The notes beneath the pieces were generated by a model that was not told where the DNA came from, did no database searches, and saw only the letters and a program-made list of their open reading frames with translations. Below are positions 46,153 to 58,820 of a stretch of 64,000 nt of DNA, piece after piece. Where the stretch lies: the NCBI GenBank assembly GCA_010279815.1, contig QEOQ01000439.1, positions 536,182 to 600,181 of the forward strand, written 5' to 3'. Within the stretch, counting starts at the first letter, position 1. Each line of letters begins with the position of its first letter. The translations under genes were made by a program, and so were the position numbers. Origin of the DNA: Brachionus plicatilis. Lineage: Eukaryota; Rotifera; Eurotatoria; Ploima; Brachionidae.

Positions 46153-46792
46153 CGTGATGCTTGTGGATACAAAATTTTGTTGTCTTCTTAAAAGTAAAGA
46201 GTGCTTTTTTAAGTTTGCTTAAAAGGAGAAATAAAATTGGCTATTAAGCCTTTTATTTAAGTCAAACACGCCTTGACGAGAATTGAACTAGCTGTGTGTG
46301 TGTTGTGTGAGCTGTGAGTTGCAACTTGCTTAGTCAGTGCATTTTTTGCAAAAGTGTACATGGTTGCAAGAAGTTTTTGAGACGAACAAGCAAATTTATG
46401 TGAAGATGGAAGATTGGCGAAAAAAAAGATTCTTACCCTAGTGTGTTTTTGGCCATTTTTGGTGATTGCTTGAACAAGTTGGCAGTGATTTTTGCAACAA
46501 GACGGGATCCGAGCATGTTAACAATCTAAACAAGACTTGAATTTTTGTTATTCACGGCCTGGTATTTATTCTAGGTTAGATGGAAAAGAAAACAAAATGC
46601 TAATTTAAACTTCAAAATAAATTTTATCTTGTAAAAATAATTTTTTTTTAAATTGAATTCAGCAACATTTTATCAAGATTTTTGATGTTATATCACAAAT
46701 CGAATTTTTTCGTCTTAACTAAAAAAGCGTTGTTCGATGTAAGCAATTTATAATGTCCATGTAAGCCGCCGCTTGAATTTAGCATATGCAGC
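46153..46792. other. 5' flank of SHMT
   Basis: More GC-rich than the surroundings up to about 46560, with a GTGTGTGTTGTGTGAGCTGTG stretch near 46290. It probably contains the SHMT promoter. No individual site can be named. Confidence 0.35.
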
Positions 46793-46966
46793 ATGGCGTC
46801 ATTTTTGCTTTGTCGACAATCCAGCTATGATTTTGTGGATTCTAGACTTGAAGCAATTTTTGGTCCGGAATGCCAGCTTTTAGAATTTAGCTATCCTTGG
46901 AGAAAAATTGCCATAAGTGAAAAATCAAAAAAAATTTTTTTTTTCAATTTCGTTAAATTATTATGA
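46793..46966 (+). CDS. possible orphan exon or 57-aa protein, unknown
   Basis: ATG to TGA with natural-looking composition for the first 45 residues: MASFLLCRQSSYDFVDSRLE then AIFGPECQLLEFSYPWRKIA. It then drifts into Lys/Phe low complexity. A GTGAAA donor could end it after the isoleucine-rich KIAI. A second GC-richer frame at 47259-47480 might be a later exon. It is divergent to SHMT. I do not recognise it. Confidence 0.3.
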   Translation: MASFLLCRQSSYDFVDSRLEAIFGPECQLLEFSYPWRKIAISEKSKKIFFFNFVKLL

Positions 46967-47258
46967 AAAATCAACACCAACCTTTGAATAAAAAACTTGC
47001 ACCTTTTTTTTTTTTTTAAATTTTACCATTAATAAATTTATGCATTTTGTTTATCATATCATAAGTTAAAATAAGTGTGATATGACTTATTGTTTGTCAT
47101 TAAGGATTTTTTTTCTATTTAAATTTGTACGTAGATTAAGCCATCGAGTCATTTTAACCACTTTTCTCATCTTTTTCATTGCTAATTCGACTTTAAAAGT
47201 TAGTTTGGTGGTCAAGTTAAAAATTGAATAAAGAGCCCATTTTTTAAAAAAAATTAAT

Positions 47259-47480
47259 TTGAAAAAAATAATTTATAATCAATGCACTTGGTATCTATTG
47301 AAAAATTCGAGAAGAGAAAAGCTCGAATTCTTCAGCCTATTAAAAAAGCCAGAAGCAAAAGCTTTGATGACTTTTTTGAAAAAAAACCGTCTCAATTCCG
47401 ATCATTCTTTCGCATATTCAATCAGTAAAGAATATGTGAAAGAATACGAAAACACTTTTAAATATTTTCTTCTTAATTAA
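47259..47480 (+). other. GC-richer segment with short frames, possible exon
   Basis: One frame gives 73 aa with REKLEFFSLLKKPEAKALM and SKEYVKEYENTFKYFLL. Another overlapping frame gives MHLVSIEKFEKRKARILQPI and onward to a stop. Which, if either, is real cannot be told. Confidence 0.25.
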
Positions 47481-47534
47481 TTAAAGTAATTTGAAAATAC
47501 AATTTAAAAAAAATCGACATTCTAAGAAACATGC

Positions 47535-49030
47535 CATTTACAGGGGTGATTTGATACTAGGATTTTACCAAAATTTTACATTAATTATCGTAAGTTTTTT
47601 GTTAAATTACGGAAATTAACGTAAAAAAAGTGCCAAAATTTCTTGAAAAAAATCAGCATTGTGAAATTTTATACAAAACTTCCAATAAAAAAATAAAATT
47701 TTTTTTTTAACTATTGATCTAAATGTAAAAAACTTGTTCTGTTAATGAAATAAAGTGAAAAACTTTTGTTTCACCTACTACGAAAGTCTGCAAAATCTGT
47801 GCAAATAATTTCTTTTTATTCTTAAAACTTTTTAAAATAGGGTGAAATTTTGCAGAATTCGCACATACTTTCTTTCATTTACAAAACAAGTTTTTGACAT
47901 TTAGAACAAAAGTTATAAAAATTTTTTATCTTTTTATTGGTATTTTTGTATAAAATTTAACAATGCAAAAATAATTTTTTTACGAAAATTTACCAAATAT
48001 TACAAAAAAATCTAATATTTTTTTAATAATATTAGATTTTTTGTAATTTCCGTAAAAAATCATTTTTTTTTAAAATGGCTAAATTGCGTTTATTTACAAA
48101 CAAACACAAAAAATGAAAAAAAAAAGCGAAGATTTCAGCTTAAATTCAAAATGACTTTTTAAAAAAATTATGCACTAATAATATTGTTTTAATTTAAAAT
48201 GAAAGTACAAGTTTCTGATCTATGTTTGGTGTCCATATCTTAAATCTTAGATCATACTCTAGTGCGCCAAAAGGAAACAGCACATTAAGTTCAGTAAGTT
48301 AAACATAAAGATCCTAATAAAACACTCGGTTACTTAGTCAAAAATACGCTCGTGAGATGCTTGATTTTAGAAGTAAGAACAAAATTAAATGCATAAAAAG
48401 AAATTATTTCAGAAAATTTTTACATGTGTAGATGATTTATTAATAACTGATAAACCTGGTAAATTTGATTTTCAAAATTCTATAAAAACAATTTGAATTC
48501 TTCAAATAATTAAAGAAAATTTAATTATAATCTTTCAATGTTTTCTTATTATATTCTGGGTATGTTTGTATTTAATAAAAAAAATTAACTTTATTCATTT
48601 TTACATTTATTACAAAAAAAATGATTTTTAAGAAAATTTACCATAAAAAAAAATTTAATATTTTATCATATAATTTAAAATAGAATTTAAATTTTTTTAA
48701 TTTTTTTAATTTTTTAAGAAAAAGAATTTTTATCAAAAAATTTTGGCACTTTTTTTACTTTTATTTCCTTAATTTGACTAAAATTTACAAAAATAATCGC
48801 AATTACCGATAATATATGAAGCAGTAAACAATCTTCTGAATTAGGAAACTCAAATGTTGCACACATGTAAAACCTCTAATAAAAAGATAAAAATTTTTTA
48901 TAACTTTTGTTCTAAATGTCAAAAACTTGTTCTGTAAATGAAATAAAGTGAAAAACTTTTGTTTCACCTACTACGAAAGTCTCCAAAATCTGTTCAAATT
49001 AATTTCGTTTTATTTTTAAAACTTTTATCC
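47535..49030. repeat. composite repeat with inverted ends and a duplicated 115-bp segment
   Basis: About 47560-47650 and 48720-48810 are inverted copies around AAAAAAAGTGCCAAAATTT. A 115-bp segment, 47715-47830, recurs directly at 48905-49024 (CTTTTGTTTCACCTACTACG, GAAAGTCT), and part of it also appears inverted at 47840-47935. No gene is seen inside. Confidence 0.55.
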
Positions 49031-49110
49031 AATGTTGAAAAAACATTGAAAAAGTGCGATGTTTCAAATATTTTTTTAATTTCAAATTAAAAAATAATTT
49101 TAAGTCAATC
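49028..49110 (+). repeat. dispersed short repeat, copy 2
   Basis: Contains AACATTGAAAAAGTGCGATG and the AAATAATTTTAAGTCAATCAG tail. It is followed by GTTCAC-rich sequence (49110-49210) that recurs near 63725-63790. Confidence 0.65.
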
Positions 49111-49210
49111 AGTCGGTTAGGTGAACTATGATTCATTTATTGCTGGAACAATTCTTGTTCTCAGGTTTTGTGAACTTTGAGTTCACCTAATCTAAAAATT
49201 GTTCACCTAT

Positions 49211-50284
49211 TTTGATATTTTTTCATCTATTTAGTAAAAAACTAAATGTAATAATAAAAAAAATAATGATTTAATTGATATGTAAAAATTAAAAAAGGTT
49301 ATAGATAAAAAGAGAGGACATTTGGATGTATCGAGATTTTAAACGATTGATTGTTAATTTTTTTTTATTTATTTATTTAAAATATAGTTCGGCAAAGCCT
49401 TGGCCGGTTGGAATGGAAGCTTAGTCCTTCCTTTCAGCCACAAGAAAAACATTTTTGAAACTAAATAATTTTAACCAAAATGTTAAATTAGATTGAAGTT
49501 AAATTTTAAATTTTTCAGTGAATATGTTAAAAAAAAGAAAAACGACTTGAATAAATAAACATAAAGTTTTTGATTGTTAATTTAAATCTAAATGAATTAT
49601 TTATCTGTTTTTTTTTCATTTATTTTTATTCTGAAGGAGAAATAGCTCGGTACAGATAAACAAATAATTAAATAAATTATTTAATAGTTAAAAAGGGGCT
49701 ACCAAAAATTTTTTAATATCTATTAAAAACTTCCACTAAATATTTTAGATAATAAAATGCCTATGATTTTACGTAATATAAAAAAAATTTCCGTATTTTA
49801 GGAGATTATAAAATCCAAAAAAATAAAACAAAAAAAAACAATGAAAAATCATTGAATGATGATTGATGCAGAGCCAATATTGTATGAGAATCCGACGAAT
49901 TTGTTAATAAACCTAAAAAAGGTAGTCCAAAATTAGCTGGAAATTGGTTTTCCAAAAAATAGATTTTAATTTAATTATTTTGTTTATTTAATATTTATTT
50001 TTTTATATATAATTTTATAAACACTATTTGAAAAAATATTATATAAAAAATTTTTATTCACCACAAAAAATTTGTGTTAACCAGTTATTTGGCTAAATAT
50101 GTAAAAATTAATTTTTTTTTGAATTTGGCACAAAAAATTGTGTTATGTAGTGATTTGTGTTTAAAAGTTCTTGGTTTTTGGTGAAAAGTTTTTAGTTTGT
50201 GGGCAACAGTTTTTTAATAGTGGGGAACCATTTATCTCGCTAAAAAGAGAATTTTCAATATTTTTTCAAATTTCCAAATAAAAA
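49211..50284. other. intergenic sequence
   Basis: Nothing coding. A small GC-richer patch at about 49390-49445 (GGCAAAGCCTTGGCCGGTTG) could be a transposon end. Confidence 0.35.
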
Positions 50285-50425
50285 TTAAACTTATTCTATT
50301 TCACTAAAAGTTTAATTTAAAATATGAAAATGTTTGCAATATTAACTTACAAAAAATTTTTTATTTGAAATTGAAAAAAATATTTGAAAAAATTGCACTT
50401 TTCAATGTTATTACAACATTTGATA
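50285..50425 (-). repeat. dispersed short repeat, copy 3
   Basis: Inverted relative to copies 2 and 4, with TTGCACTTTTCAATGTTATT and GAAAATGTTTGCAATATTAA. Confidence 0.6.
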
Positions 50426-50725
50426 CATTTTTTAATTCAAACACAAATTGAACCAATTCTTTTTAATTATTAATCGTTATTAGTTATATTTAATTAAAAA
50501 ATTTTCTTTTATACATTTTAATTCTAAATAATATTAATAATCGCCAATTAATCTTTTAAATGACATCCAATATTTTCAATTTTTATTTTTTACTGAATTT
50601 TAAACAAAATAAATAATAAACGTTTTTTTTTATTATTTCATAAATATAATACAAACAAAATTTCTCGATTTGAAAAAAAAATCGGGTAAAATAACAACTT
50701 TAAAAAACAAAACAAATAACTTAAA

Positions 50726-53700
50726 TTAGTTGAAAAAAATTTGCGCTGTATTTCTTTGATTGGAAAAATTAATAGCTTCTTCAATAGTGACAAACAAGTT
50801 GGTTTCGTACTTAAGCCAAAGATTCATATTAACCAACATTTGAATAAAACTGTCCTGGGCTTCACAAATCAGCACATGTATATCAAAACATTTGTAATCA
50901 TCGACAACTTGTCTTATAACTTGCATTCCGTTGGTGTCCACATAGTTAACACCTGAAAAGTCAAGTACAATATCTTGATATCGTCTTTCTCCATTCATTT
51001 CTTCTGCCATCTCGCTGATATTAGAAATGGAGTTTTTTTTATCAATTAGATTCTTTTTTTGAGGCCTAAATCCGTATGTCTTGTACAAGTGGTCTTGAAA
51101 CGTGTGACAATTGGCAAAATAAATGGAATGCTTTACCTTATAAATGCATACATTGCTTTGAAAATTTTCATCTCTAAAACTAGACTCTGTTTCATCACTA
51201 CTATCCGAGTGCACCAGCTCATTGTCCACATAATTGGACGTATTTTTATATTTTACCATGGCTTTAATTGGTGAAAACATGTCCCGGAACACAACTACTA
51301 AAATTGAAGTTCCAATGCCAATAAACAGACCAGCATCAACATCAAGTACAACTGTGCCCAGAAAGGTCATTAACCAAGTGATCTTTGCAAAAAAGTTAGA
51401 AAAAAAAGAGCTTAATTTTGGACAATGTCATCATTACCGCTTCGTACCGATTGATTTTCCATAGCTTAAAGCAGTCTTTTACTTGAAAAAGCATGTTCTT
51501 TAGCGCCACTACAATTATACTGGCTAGGCACAGAGTTGGAAGAGTTTTGAACAGTGGCGCCAGCCAAATGATCACCACCAAAATTATTAGTGAACTAAAC
51601 ACCGAAGCTAGCTTAAATTAAAATTTAAAATTTTTTTTTTAATTATTCAAAAAAGATTTTTTTATTTACCTGTGAATGTCCACCCATGCTCTCAAGGAGA
51701 CTTGATCGAGACAGCGAAGCAGCAGTAGGAAAACATGAAAACAAAGAACCGACTAGATTTGTCAAGCCAAGGGCATACAATTCCTGTTGAAAAAATTTTA
51801 ATTTAATTATGTTTTTCAGATTTGACTGTTTAATTTAAACATATGGAAAATTGATTGAATTATTATTTTAGAATGTCTTTTTTGGAACTTAAATTCTTTT
51901 TTAAATTTTGAATTTATTTAGAAAAATTTATACAGAATTTTTAGTGAGTCCTTGAATTCGCTATATCTGGATAAAAATCAAAATTTCTGAGAAATCACCA
52001 AATTTAAATTTAAAATTTAAATTACTGAATTTTTATCATTTTTAGACAAATTGAAGTTTGAGATCAAGATCAAAAGATCAAAATATAAATTGTAATTTTT
52101 TTTAATAATAGACAAAAAATTCATTTTTTCCAAAACAATTACTTGACATGTCATGTCAAGTTTTTTTTTCATATTTAGAATTTTAAAATGTCCTTTTTAT
52201 TGAACTTTAATAGGTTTAAATTTTATAATTGATTTTAATAAAAATTTACTTTTAAAGACAAAAAAATTTTATGTTTTAAATTTAAAATTTATTTAATTCG
52301 AAAAATAAAATTATTTAAGTTTGAATTTGTGAATTAATTTAACCTGAATTATTTAAATTATTGATTGTTTTTGTTAAATAAATACGAGATCAATCATTTT
52401 GATGTTAATTTGATAATGAACCATTATTAAACATAGCATGTCTAGTAATGTTTAGTATTTATTTCCTAAAAATTATCAAAATCATTAGATTAATTAATTT
52501 TTTAAATTTTTAATGATCGTTCTGATCTTTAAATTTGATCTGAAACTTCCATTTGCCCATTTTTATTAATAATTTGAAAAAATTTTTTTTCATAGCAAAA
52601 AAATAGATACGGTTTACCATTATTTGTTTGATAAATTGATTTAGATAAAAATTAAAATACTTACTTATTATTCTCTATTTTTTTCACCATTTTTTACTCA
52701 ATCTTACGGAAAAAAAGGACTACACAAATTAAGGTAATTTTTTACACGTTTATTATTTTGGTATTGTGAATTTCAGATAAAATTTGAACAAAAATTCTTC
52801 CTTTTTTGATAAATTAAAATTAAAGAAATAAAGTGTTTCAAAAAAAATACTGCAATTTATTTAATTAATACTTTTATGAGATCTTTTTCTTTCTGCTAGT
52901 AAAAAAATAATTAATGATAGCTAAATTTTTTTTCATGCTTCCTAAAAAATTAATACCTGATAGCTAAGTTTAGCACTAATTCAACCATCTGAATCTCAGC
53001 TACAGCAACAGAAACAGTTACAACAAGAAGCTACTCCTTTGGAAAATTCATTTCAAGAGTATTACGATTTATCCAATGTAATAAATAGTGAAAAATCTTC
53101 TAATGGTCCAAAACAGACCCCGACAACTAAAAAAAGAAATACAGAAAATAAGCCTTCAGATAACCAAAAAGACAGCGAAAAAAGTAAATTTGATATTTAC
53201 ATAGGAAGTTTTTATTTTTTTGTCGGTACTAAGTTTAATTTCTTTTTTCTTCTTTTCAAACTTAATATGAATAAAATTTTATCAAAATATTTTTGGTCAT
53301 TTTTTTACTTTTATTTTTGCTATCATAAACATAATTTTACAAGCAGGTGAAAAAAATTGCTAGCAGAAGAAATAATGTCCCACTTTTATTATCTAAAATA
53401 AAATCTTAATTTTCTTTTTTTTTTGCTAATTGTCATATTTTAACCTTAGAAAAGTTATTCTAGCTAAAATAGATGCAACAAAAAATGTTGTACTACATTA
53501 CAGTATTTTTTTAAAAACATTTTATTATTTTTAATTTTAATTTATCAAAAAAGGAAGAATTTTTGTTCAATTTGAATTAGAAATTCACAATACCATCGTT
53601 TTGAATTTGGCCAAAAATTAACTTTTTGTTGGCCCTTATACAATTTACGGAAATTTTGGTAAAATTAAATTTTTTTTCTGTATTAAGACATGTTTTTTTG

Positions 53701-55248
53701 ATTAAAGAAAAAATTTTCAATTTAATTAGGCTTTCGGCAGATGTGAGAAAAAAGTAAAAAGATCCTCATTAATTTAAAATTTATAAAATTTAAATTTTAA
53801 TTACTAAAAAAAAAATTCTTTTACCTGATGCGGATCTATTTTGTAGCTGTTTCGTCTAGAAAACAAGGCAGCGAGCGACATGCTGACAGATATGGCAATG
53901 GTTGATATAATCAAAGCATCCTTGATGATCAAATAAATGAGCGACAGATTTGGACTGACACTTGGAGTCGGAAAACCAGTGGGAATGCTCTCCAATATGG
54001 ACACATTATAGTTTTGGCTTAAACCTAGACCAAATGACACACTTGTCATGGCCACTATCTAAAAAAACAAAAAAATTAGATAAAAAAATTTAAAGAAACA
54101 AATTAATATTAATCAAACATTATTATATTATTAAATGTTAATATTAATATTAAATTATTTCAAATTTTTTCTTTTTATTTTTATATTTTTACACTATTTT
54201 TTTTAAATTTTACATCGCCAGAATTGGCGTTAATAGAATCTAATAAATAAATAAATAAATTAATTAATATTAAAAAAATTACCAGCAATAGCTCGGACGG
54301 AAATTCTACCAAAAAATATTTTTTGATGACCGGATTCAGAGCCTCTTTGAATAAAGTCAAAAAAAATATGCAACAAAATGAGCTGGCCACTGTGACCACA
54401 TTGGACGATGGCAAACGAGTGGCCAGCTGATAAACCGATTTAGGTATCTTAAAATTTCCTTCAAAGCGAGTCAAATTTTTCAAGCCGAACAAGTCTTTGA
54501 TTTGACTCACAACAACATGGACAGCACTGCCACACGTGTACCCACTGATGAATGTGTCACTAAAAAATGACGTCAAACCGCCTAGGCCAAACAGGCCGAA
54601 CAAAAGCTGGAAGATGCCAATCAAAAGACTAAGATCGGTGGCGATATCGAGTTTTAGTTTTTCCTCCATTTGTTTATAATGAGCGGTGCCGGTCTCATTT
54701 GCTGGCAACAACTCCTTGCCATACTCTTCCACAATTCGGTTTACAGTCTCGCCAGTCAACAGACTCACAATCGCCACTGCCGATATGACCAAGTGGCGGG
54801 ATGTTCCGAATATTGCGTAAACTAGCACGGGAAAAAATGACACATACAACCCAGTTATTGGGTTGAGACTGGCCAGGAGTGCGTAGGCCAGGCCTTGTGG
54901 TATGTTCATGATACCGATGGTCAGACCGCACATCATGTCGGTGAAGAAAAAATTTTTGAAATTGTACCTTGGCAGCCATTTGAATATTGGAAAGTGGGAG
55001 TAGATTTTTTTTTTGTAATAGGATTTTTTTCCAATGTTGTGGCAAAAAAGTTTTGATTGAGAGGATATTTTTTTCTTAGTTTTGTCTAAAAAAGATGATT
55101 TTGTGGTGAATTGATCGAGGTTGTAGTTTTTGGAAGAGGGGTTAATGTGAATTGAAAAGCTGGTCTGGCTGGGCACTTGGGCTATTAGGGCGGCTTGGCT
55201 GGCTTTCGAGTCCAACAAGTCGCTGCTACTTTGACTTTCTCGTCGCAT
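50726..55248 (-). CDS. SLC26-family anion transporter, 5 exons
   Basis: Exons (minus): 55248-54283, 54058-53825, 51783-51670, 51611-51438 and 51382-50726. All are phase 0 and GT-AG, giving 714 aa, the usual family length. Exon 1 has a Ser-rich cytoplasmic N-terminus, then the transport domain start MMCGLTIGIMNIPQGLAYAL (the sulphate transporter signature), SRHLVISAVAIVSLLTG and FISGYTCGSAVHVVVSQIK. Exon 2 carries IPTGFPTP. Exon 3 is ELYALGLTNLVGSLFSCFPT. Exon 4 has LPTLCLASIIVVALKN. Exon 5 has the last helices and a cytoplasmic STAS domain, with DIVLDFSGVNYVDTNGMQVI. Members exchange chloride, bicarbonate, sulphate or oxalate across membranes; the substrate is not predictable. Intron 2 (2.04 kb) hosts two MITEs. 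The coding start has a TTTTCTAAG acceptor-like string 16 nt upstream. Confidence 0.93.
52045..52557. mobile_element. complete MITE family A copy in SLC26 intron 2, 8-bp target duplication
   Basis: Flanked by CATTTTTA at 52037-52044 and 52558-52565. Ends: GACAAATTGAAGTTTGAGAT on the left, GGCAAATGGAAGTTTCAGAT on the right read inward. It is 513 bp and non-coding. It contains a small palindrome, CTTGACATGTCATGTCAAG. It is the best-preserved copy in the window and serves as reference for the others. Confidence 0.88.
52760..53594. mobile_element. 835-bp MITE with GGTATTGTGAATTT ends in SLC26 intron 2
   Basis: Ends GGTATTGTGAATTTCAGATA and GGTATTGTGAATTTCTAATT (read inward). Arms of about 105 bp share TTCTTCCTTTTTTGATAAAT. 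Flanks ATTATTTT and ATCGTTTT agree at 6 of 8 positions, a possible decayed target duplication. Its interior includes an exon-like segment. Relative: 9501-10119. Confidence 0.8.
52974..53183 (+). other. exon-like Gln/Ser-rich segment inside the MITE
   Basis: An open stretch bounded by an acceptor (AAGTTTAG) and a donor (GTAAAT) and phase 1 at both ends. It encodes QPSESQLQQQKQLQQEATPL then NSFQEYYDLSNVINSEKSSN and KQTPTTKKRNTENKPSDNQK. It lies on the plus strand, antisense to SLC26. It could be a captured exon of a host gene. The protein is not recognised. Confidence 0.4.
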
Positions 55249-58200
55249 TGAAACAAACTTAGAAAAAAATGTCTACACATTCAAACAAAAGGTTGATTAA
55301 GAATAATTTATTTTTAAATTTTTAAAATAAAATTATGATATTTGAAATAGTTATAATTAATATCAACTATTTTTTTTTCCAATCAAACAGTTGAGAACAA
55401 AAGAAATAAATCAAGGTACAGAATTTATTATTTGGAAACAAAAAAGCAAGTTGGTGGGTTCTATTTTTTTTGTTTTTTGAAGCAAAAATTTTTTTTGTCA
55501 TCTGGAAAATCTGAAAATAAATACTTTATTCTGATATAACTATTTATAGATTTGAAAAATTGTGTGCTCTTATCAAATAAAGAGATTTGTGATAGTGTTG
55601 GCTGAAAAATTCCCGCGGACATCAAGCCAAATAAAAATAGATAATCTTGATCAAGTGTTAAAATTAAAAATTTTCCGCTTTCTGCATCGGTTCTTTTATT
55701 TTTAGTCTTGTGTAATTGATTTTTTTCAAACTAAGAAAATTTGGCACCATTTGGTAGTTTTAAAAATTTTTTTTTGGAGCAAAGTTATAAGTCCTGTATT
55801 TTTTCTCTACTAAAATTAAAGAAAAAATTGACATGATTTAAAGTCAAAGTCATATGATGCCATTATCTTTGTCACTTTTGTACAAATCTGGTAATTACTA
55901 AATTGGTATATAGTATGATACTTTCTGAAATGGAAATTAATAAAAAGCATTCAAAAAGATTTGAAATTACATTTTAATAAAATTTTTAATTTAAATCAAT
56001 CTTCGTAAGGATACTTTTTAATGAAGAGCGATACATTTTAGCAAATATTAAATAAACACAATCAAATCAGTAGATTAATTTTGGTAATTAAAAAAAAGGT
56101 GAAAAACAAAAATTGTTATTTTTAAATTAAATTATTTTTTTTTTGTTTTTTAAATCTACTGCAGGTATCCTGATGTAGCTTATCACTATTAATATTATTT
56201 ATTATTATTCATTATTGTAATTAATAATTACATTTTTGAATATTGCCCAGGCAGGTTGGTCAAAAAAAAAATTTTTATTTAAATAACTGCTTAAGAAATT
56301 AAACAAAAATAAAAATACTCATTTATTATTATAGTTGGAAATTTTTTAGCAAAAATACTGAATTATCTTTCTCTCCTTTAGTTCTATTAGGCATCGACTG
56401 GAATAAATAAGCCATTAGATTAATAATTAATTTATCTGTACTCCTTTAGGTTAAAATTTAAATCGTCAAAAAAAAAATAAGAAAATCTTCCATGTAAAGG
56501 AAAATAAAAGCAAAAAAAAGGTTTTTTCTTTATCAATATTGAACTAAAGCTCTTCTCTGTAGCGCTCTTGCTCCAGCGCATTTGCTTTTGAGCAAAAAAA
56601 TAGTCTAGCATCTTCTAGAGCTTCTTAAGCAATGATCTGAAAACTGTCAACTTTCCAGAAGCGTATTTTGGTTAGGTAGACAAGGAGTCATTAAAATATC
56701 AAAGATAAGGTATGAAAGAATTTGAAAGAATGAAAAATATCTATTATTTAATTAATTTTAAAAAATATTTTGAAAAATTTCATATAAAAACAAGGAATTT
56801 TTTTCAAAAGAATATTTTAATATTTGAATTTTGAAAAAAAACTATATTTTTTCAAATTCATCTTCGATGATTTTTAAATAAAAATTAAATATTTATTAGA
56901 AGTCAAATTTTTATTTAAAAAATTTCAAAATATTGATTAATTTTTAATTTTTTATAGTTAGAAATTAAAAAACTATGTGTAATTTGAAATATAAAAAATA
57001 GTTTGAATTAACATATTTTTTAAGGATGTACCAATCAGCAAAAAAAAAGAAAAACAATTGTTCATAAAAATATTTTAGAGATCTCACAAAAAGATGACAT
57101 ACCTTAATGCCTAGCATCAATCTCAAATGGAATTGAAATAAAATTACTATTATTGTGACAAAAATTTAATTATTTTATATTTTTTTATTTTGAACTTAAT
57201 TAAACTTTGATAATTGTAATCAAATTAAAATAAAAAATTACACTGACAGACCAGGAAATATGCAAATTTACTTGATTTGCTGATTTACCATAAAAGATAA
57301 ATCAAACTAGCTTAATTAATAATTATCTTGAAAATCTATTTATTTTTTAACATCACATCTAATAACACCTCTCGCAAAAAAAAAACAACTGTTAAATTAA
57401 AGAGAAATTCACATACTTAAAAATAAGACATGCTTCCTAACATAAAAAAAAATTATGAGAGCATTTTCTCATATTTATGTTTTATTAATTTTCGCTTATA
57501 AAGGCAAAAAAAGATAATAATTATTGAAAATCTAAAAGTTATCTGATTTTAAACAAAGACTTCTATTAAAAAAATAATTAAAAACTGGTTTGCCTTTGTA
57601 ACTGATGATTTTGCTAAGATAGCTTTAAAAGCACATGTCACATTAATGATCAACTAAATGATAATTTAGACATTGATAATTTTAAATTTATTTTTTGAAA
57701 ATTTTAATTAACAAAGATAAAGAAAAAAAATAGAGGGGCATGTATTGATTCATAGATAAAAAGGCTAAAGAAAAAATTTCATTAGAAAATGTTTGCATAA
57801 AAGATAAAGGTTATGATTTTATCTAAGATGAAACTTTCTTAAATAAATTTTTGGCTGAGTCCTGGTACACACAGATCTAACCTAATGCTACAAAATAATG
57901 GCAGCTGCAAAAGTGTTCTTTTTTTTCGTCAATCAAAGAAAAAAAAAATTCAGAAGCGTATTGTAAGGGCTGACTAAAATTGGCATGTAAATTAAATTAA
58001 GAATATTTATTTATTAAATTTTTATTTTCTTTGAATTTTTTTCTATGAGTTAGTCGTACCTCAAGATGAAGATAAAAAAAATTTTGTTTAAGAGAAAATT
58101 ACTTATATTTTAATTTTGCATCAGGTAAAAAATAAAATTTCTTATCTTCTTTCAAGTTTTTAATTATTAGGTAATTATTATAATCATTATCATTAAGAAG

Positions 58201-58286
58201 ACCAAAAATCAAAATAATGTTTATTGAACCAAAGGTAATTTATTTAACAAAATTCTAATTTATTAAATTTTAATAATTTAGATTCG
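55249..58286. other. intergenic region between SLC26 and the desaturase
   Basis: Contains the 5' flank of the SLC26 gene. No gene, RNA or clear repeat found. Confidence 0.4.
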
Positions 58287-58820
58287 GGAAATTGAAGTTT
58301 GAGATCAAGATCAAAATGGCAAGTTTTTTTTTCTATTTTACATTTTTAGAAATAATTGCGTAATTATATTTCAAATTTTAACATGCTTAAGTATTGGGTT
58401 TAAATAAAACAACGTAATTTGAAAATTTCAAAAAAGTTAAATAGAAAAAAAAACTTGCCAAATATAAATTTTAATATTTTTTTTGATAATAGCAATTAAT
58501 TGACATGTCAAGTTTATTTTCATATTTGAAATTTTAAAATGTCCTTTTTCAATTAACTATAATTGATTTAAATTTTTTAATTGATTTTAATGAAAACTTA
58601 CTTTTAAAGAAAAAAAAATTTAATGTTTTAAAATTTATATTTTATTTAAGTGAAAAAATGAAATTATTAAAGTTTGAATGAATGAATAATATAGTAATGA
58701 ATTTGAATTTGTGAATTAACTTAACCTGAATTATTTAATTTATTGATCGTTTTTGTTAAATAAATTAGATATCAATCATTTTGATGTTAATTTAATAATG
58801 AACCATTAATAAACATAACA
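58287..58820. repeat. MITE family A copy, right-truncated
   Basis: Starts GGAAATTGAAGTTTGAGATC and follows the 52045-52557 reference to about its AAACATAAC position, then diverges, so the right terminus is missing. A 142-bp element is inserted after the first 31 nt. Confidence 0.75.
58318..58459. mobile_element. 142-bp MITE nested in MITE A
   Basis: Ends GGCAAGTTTTTTTTTCTATT and its complement (AAATAGAAAAAAAAACTTGCC at the right). The flanks share AAAT, a probable short target duplication, and removing it restores the MITE A consensus. Confidence 0.8.
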
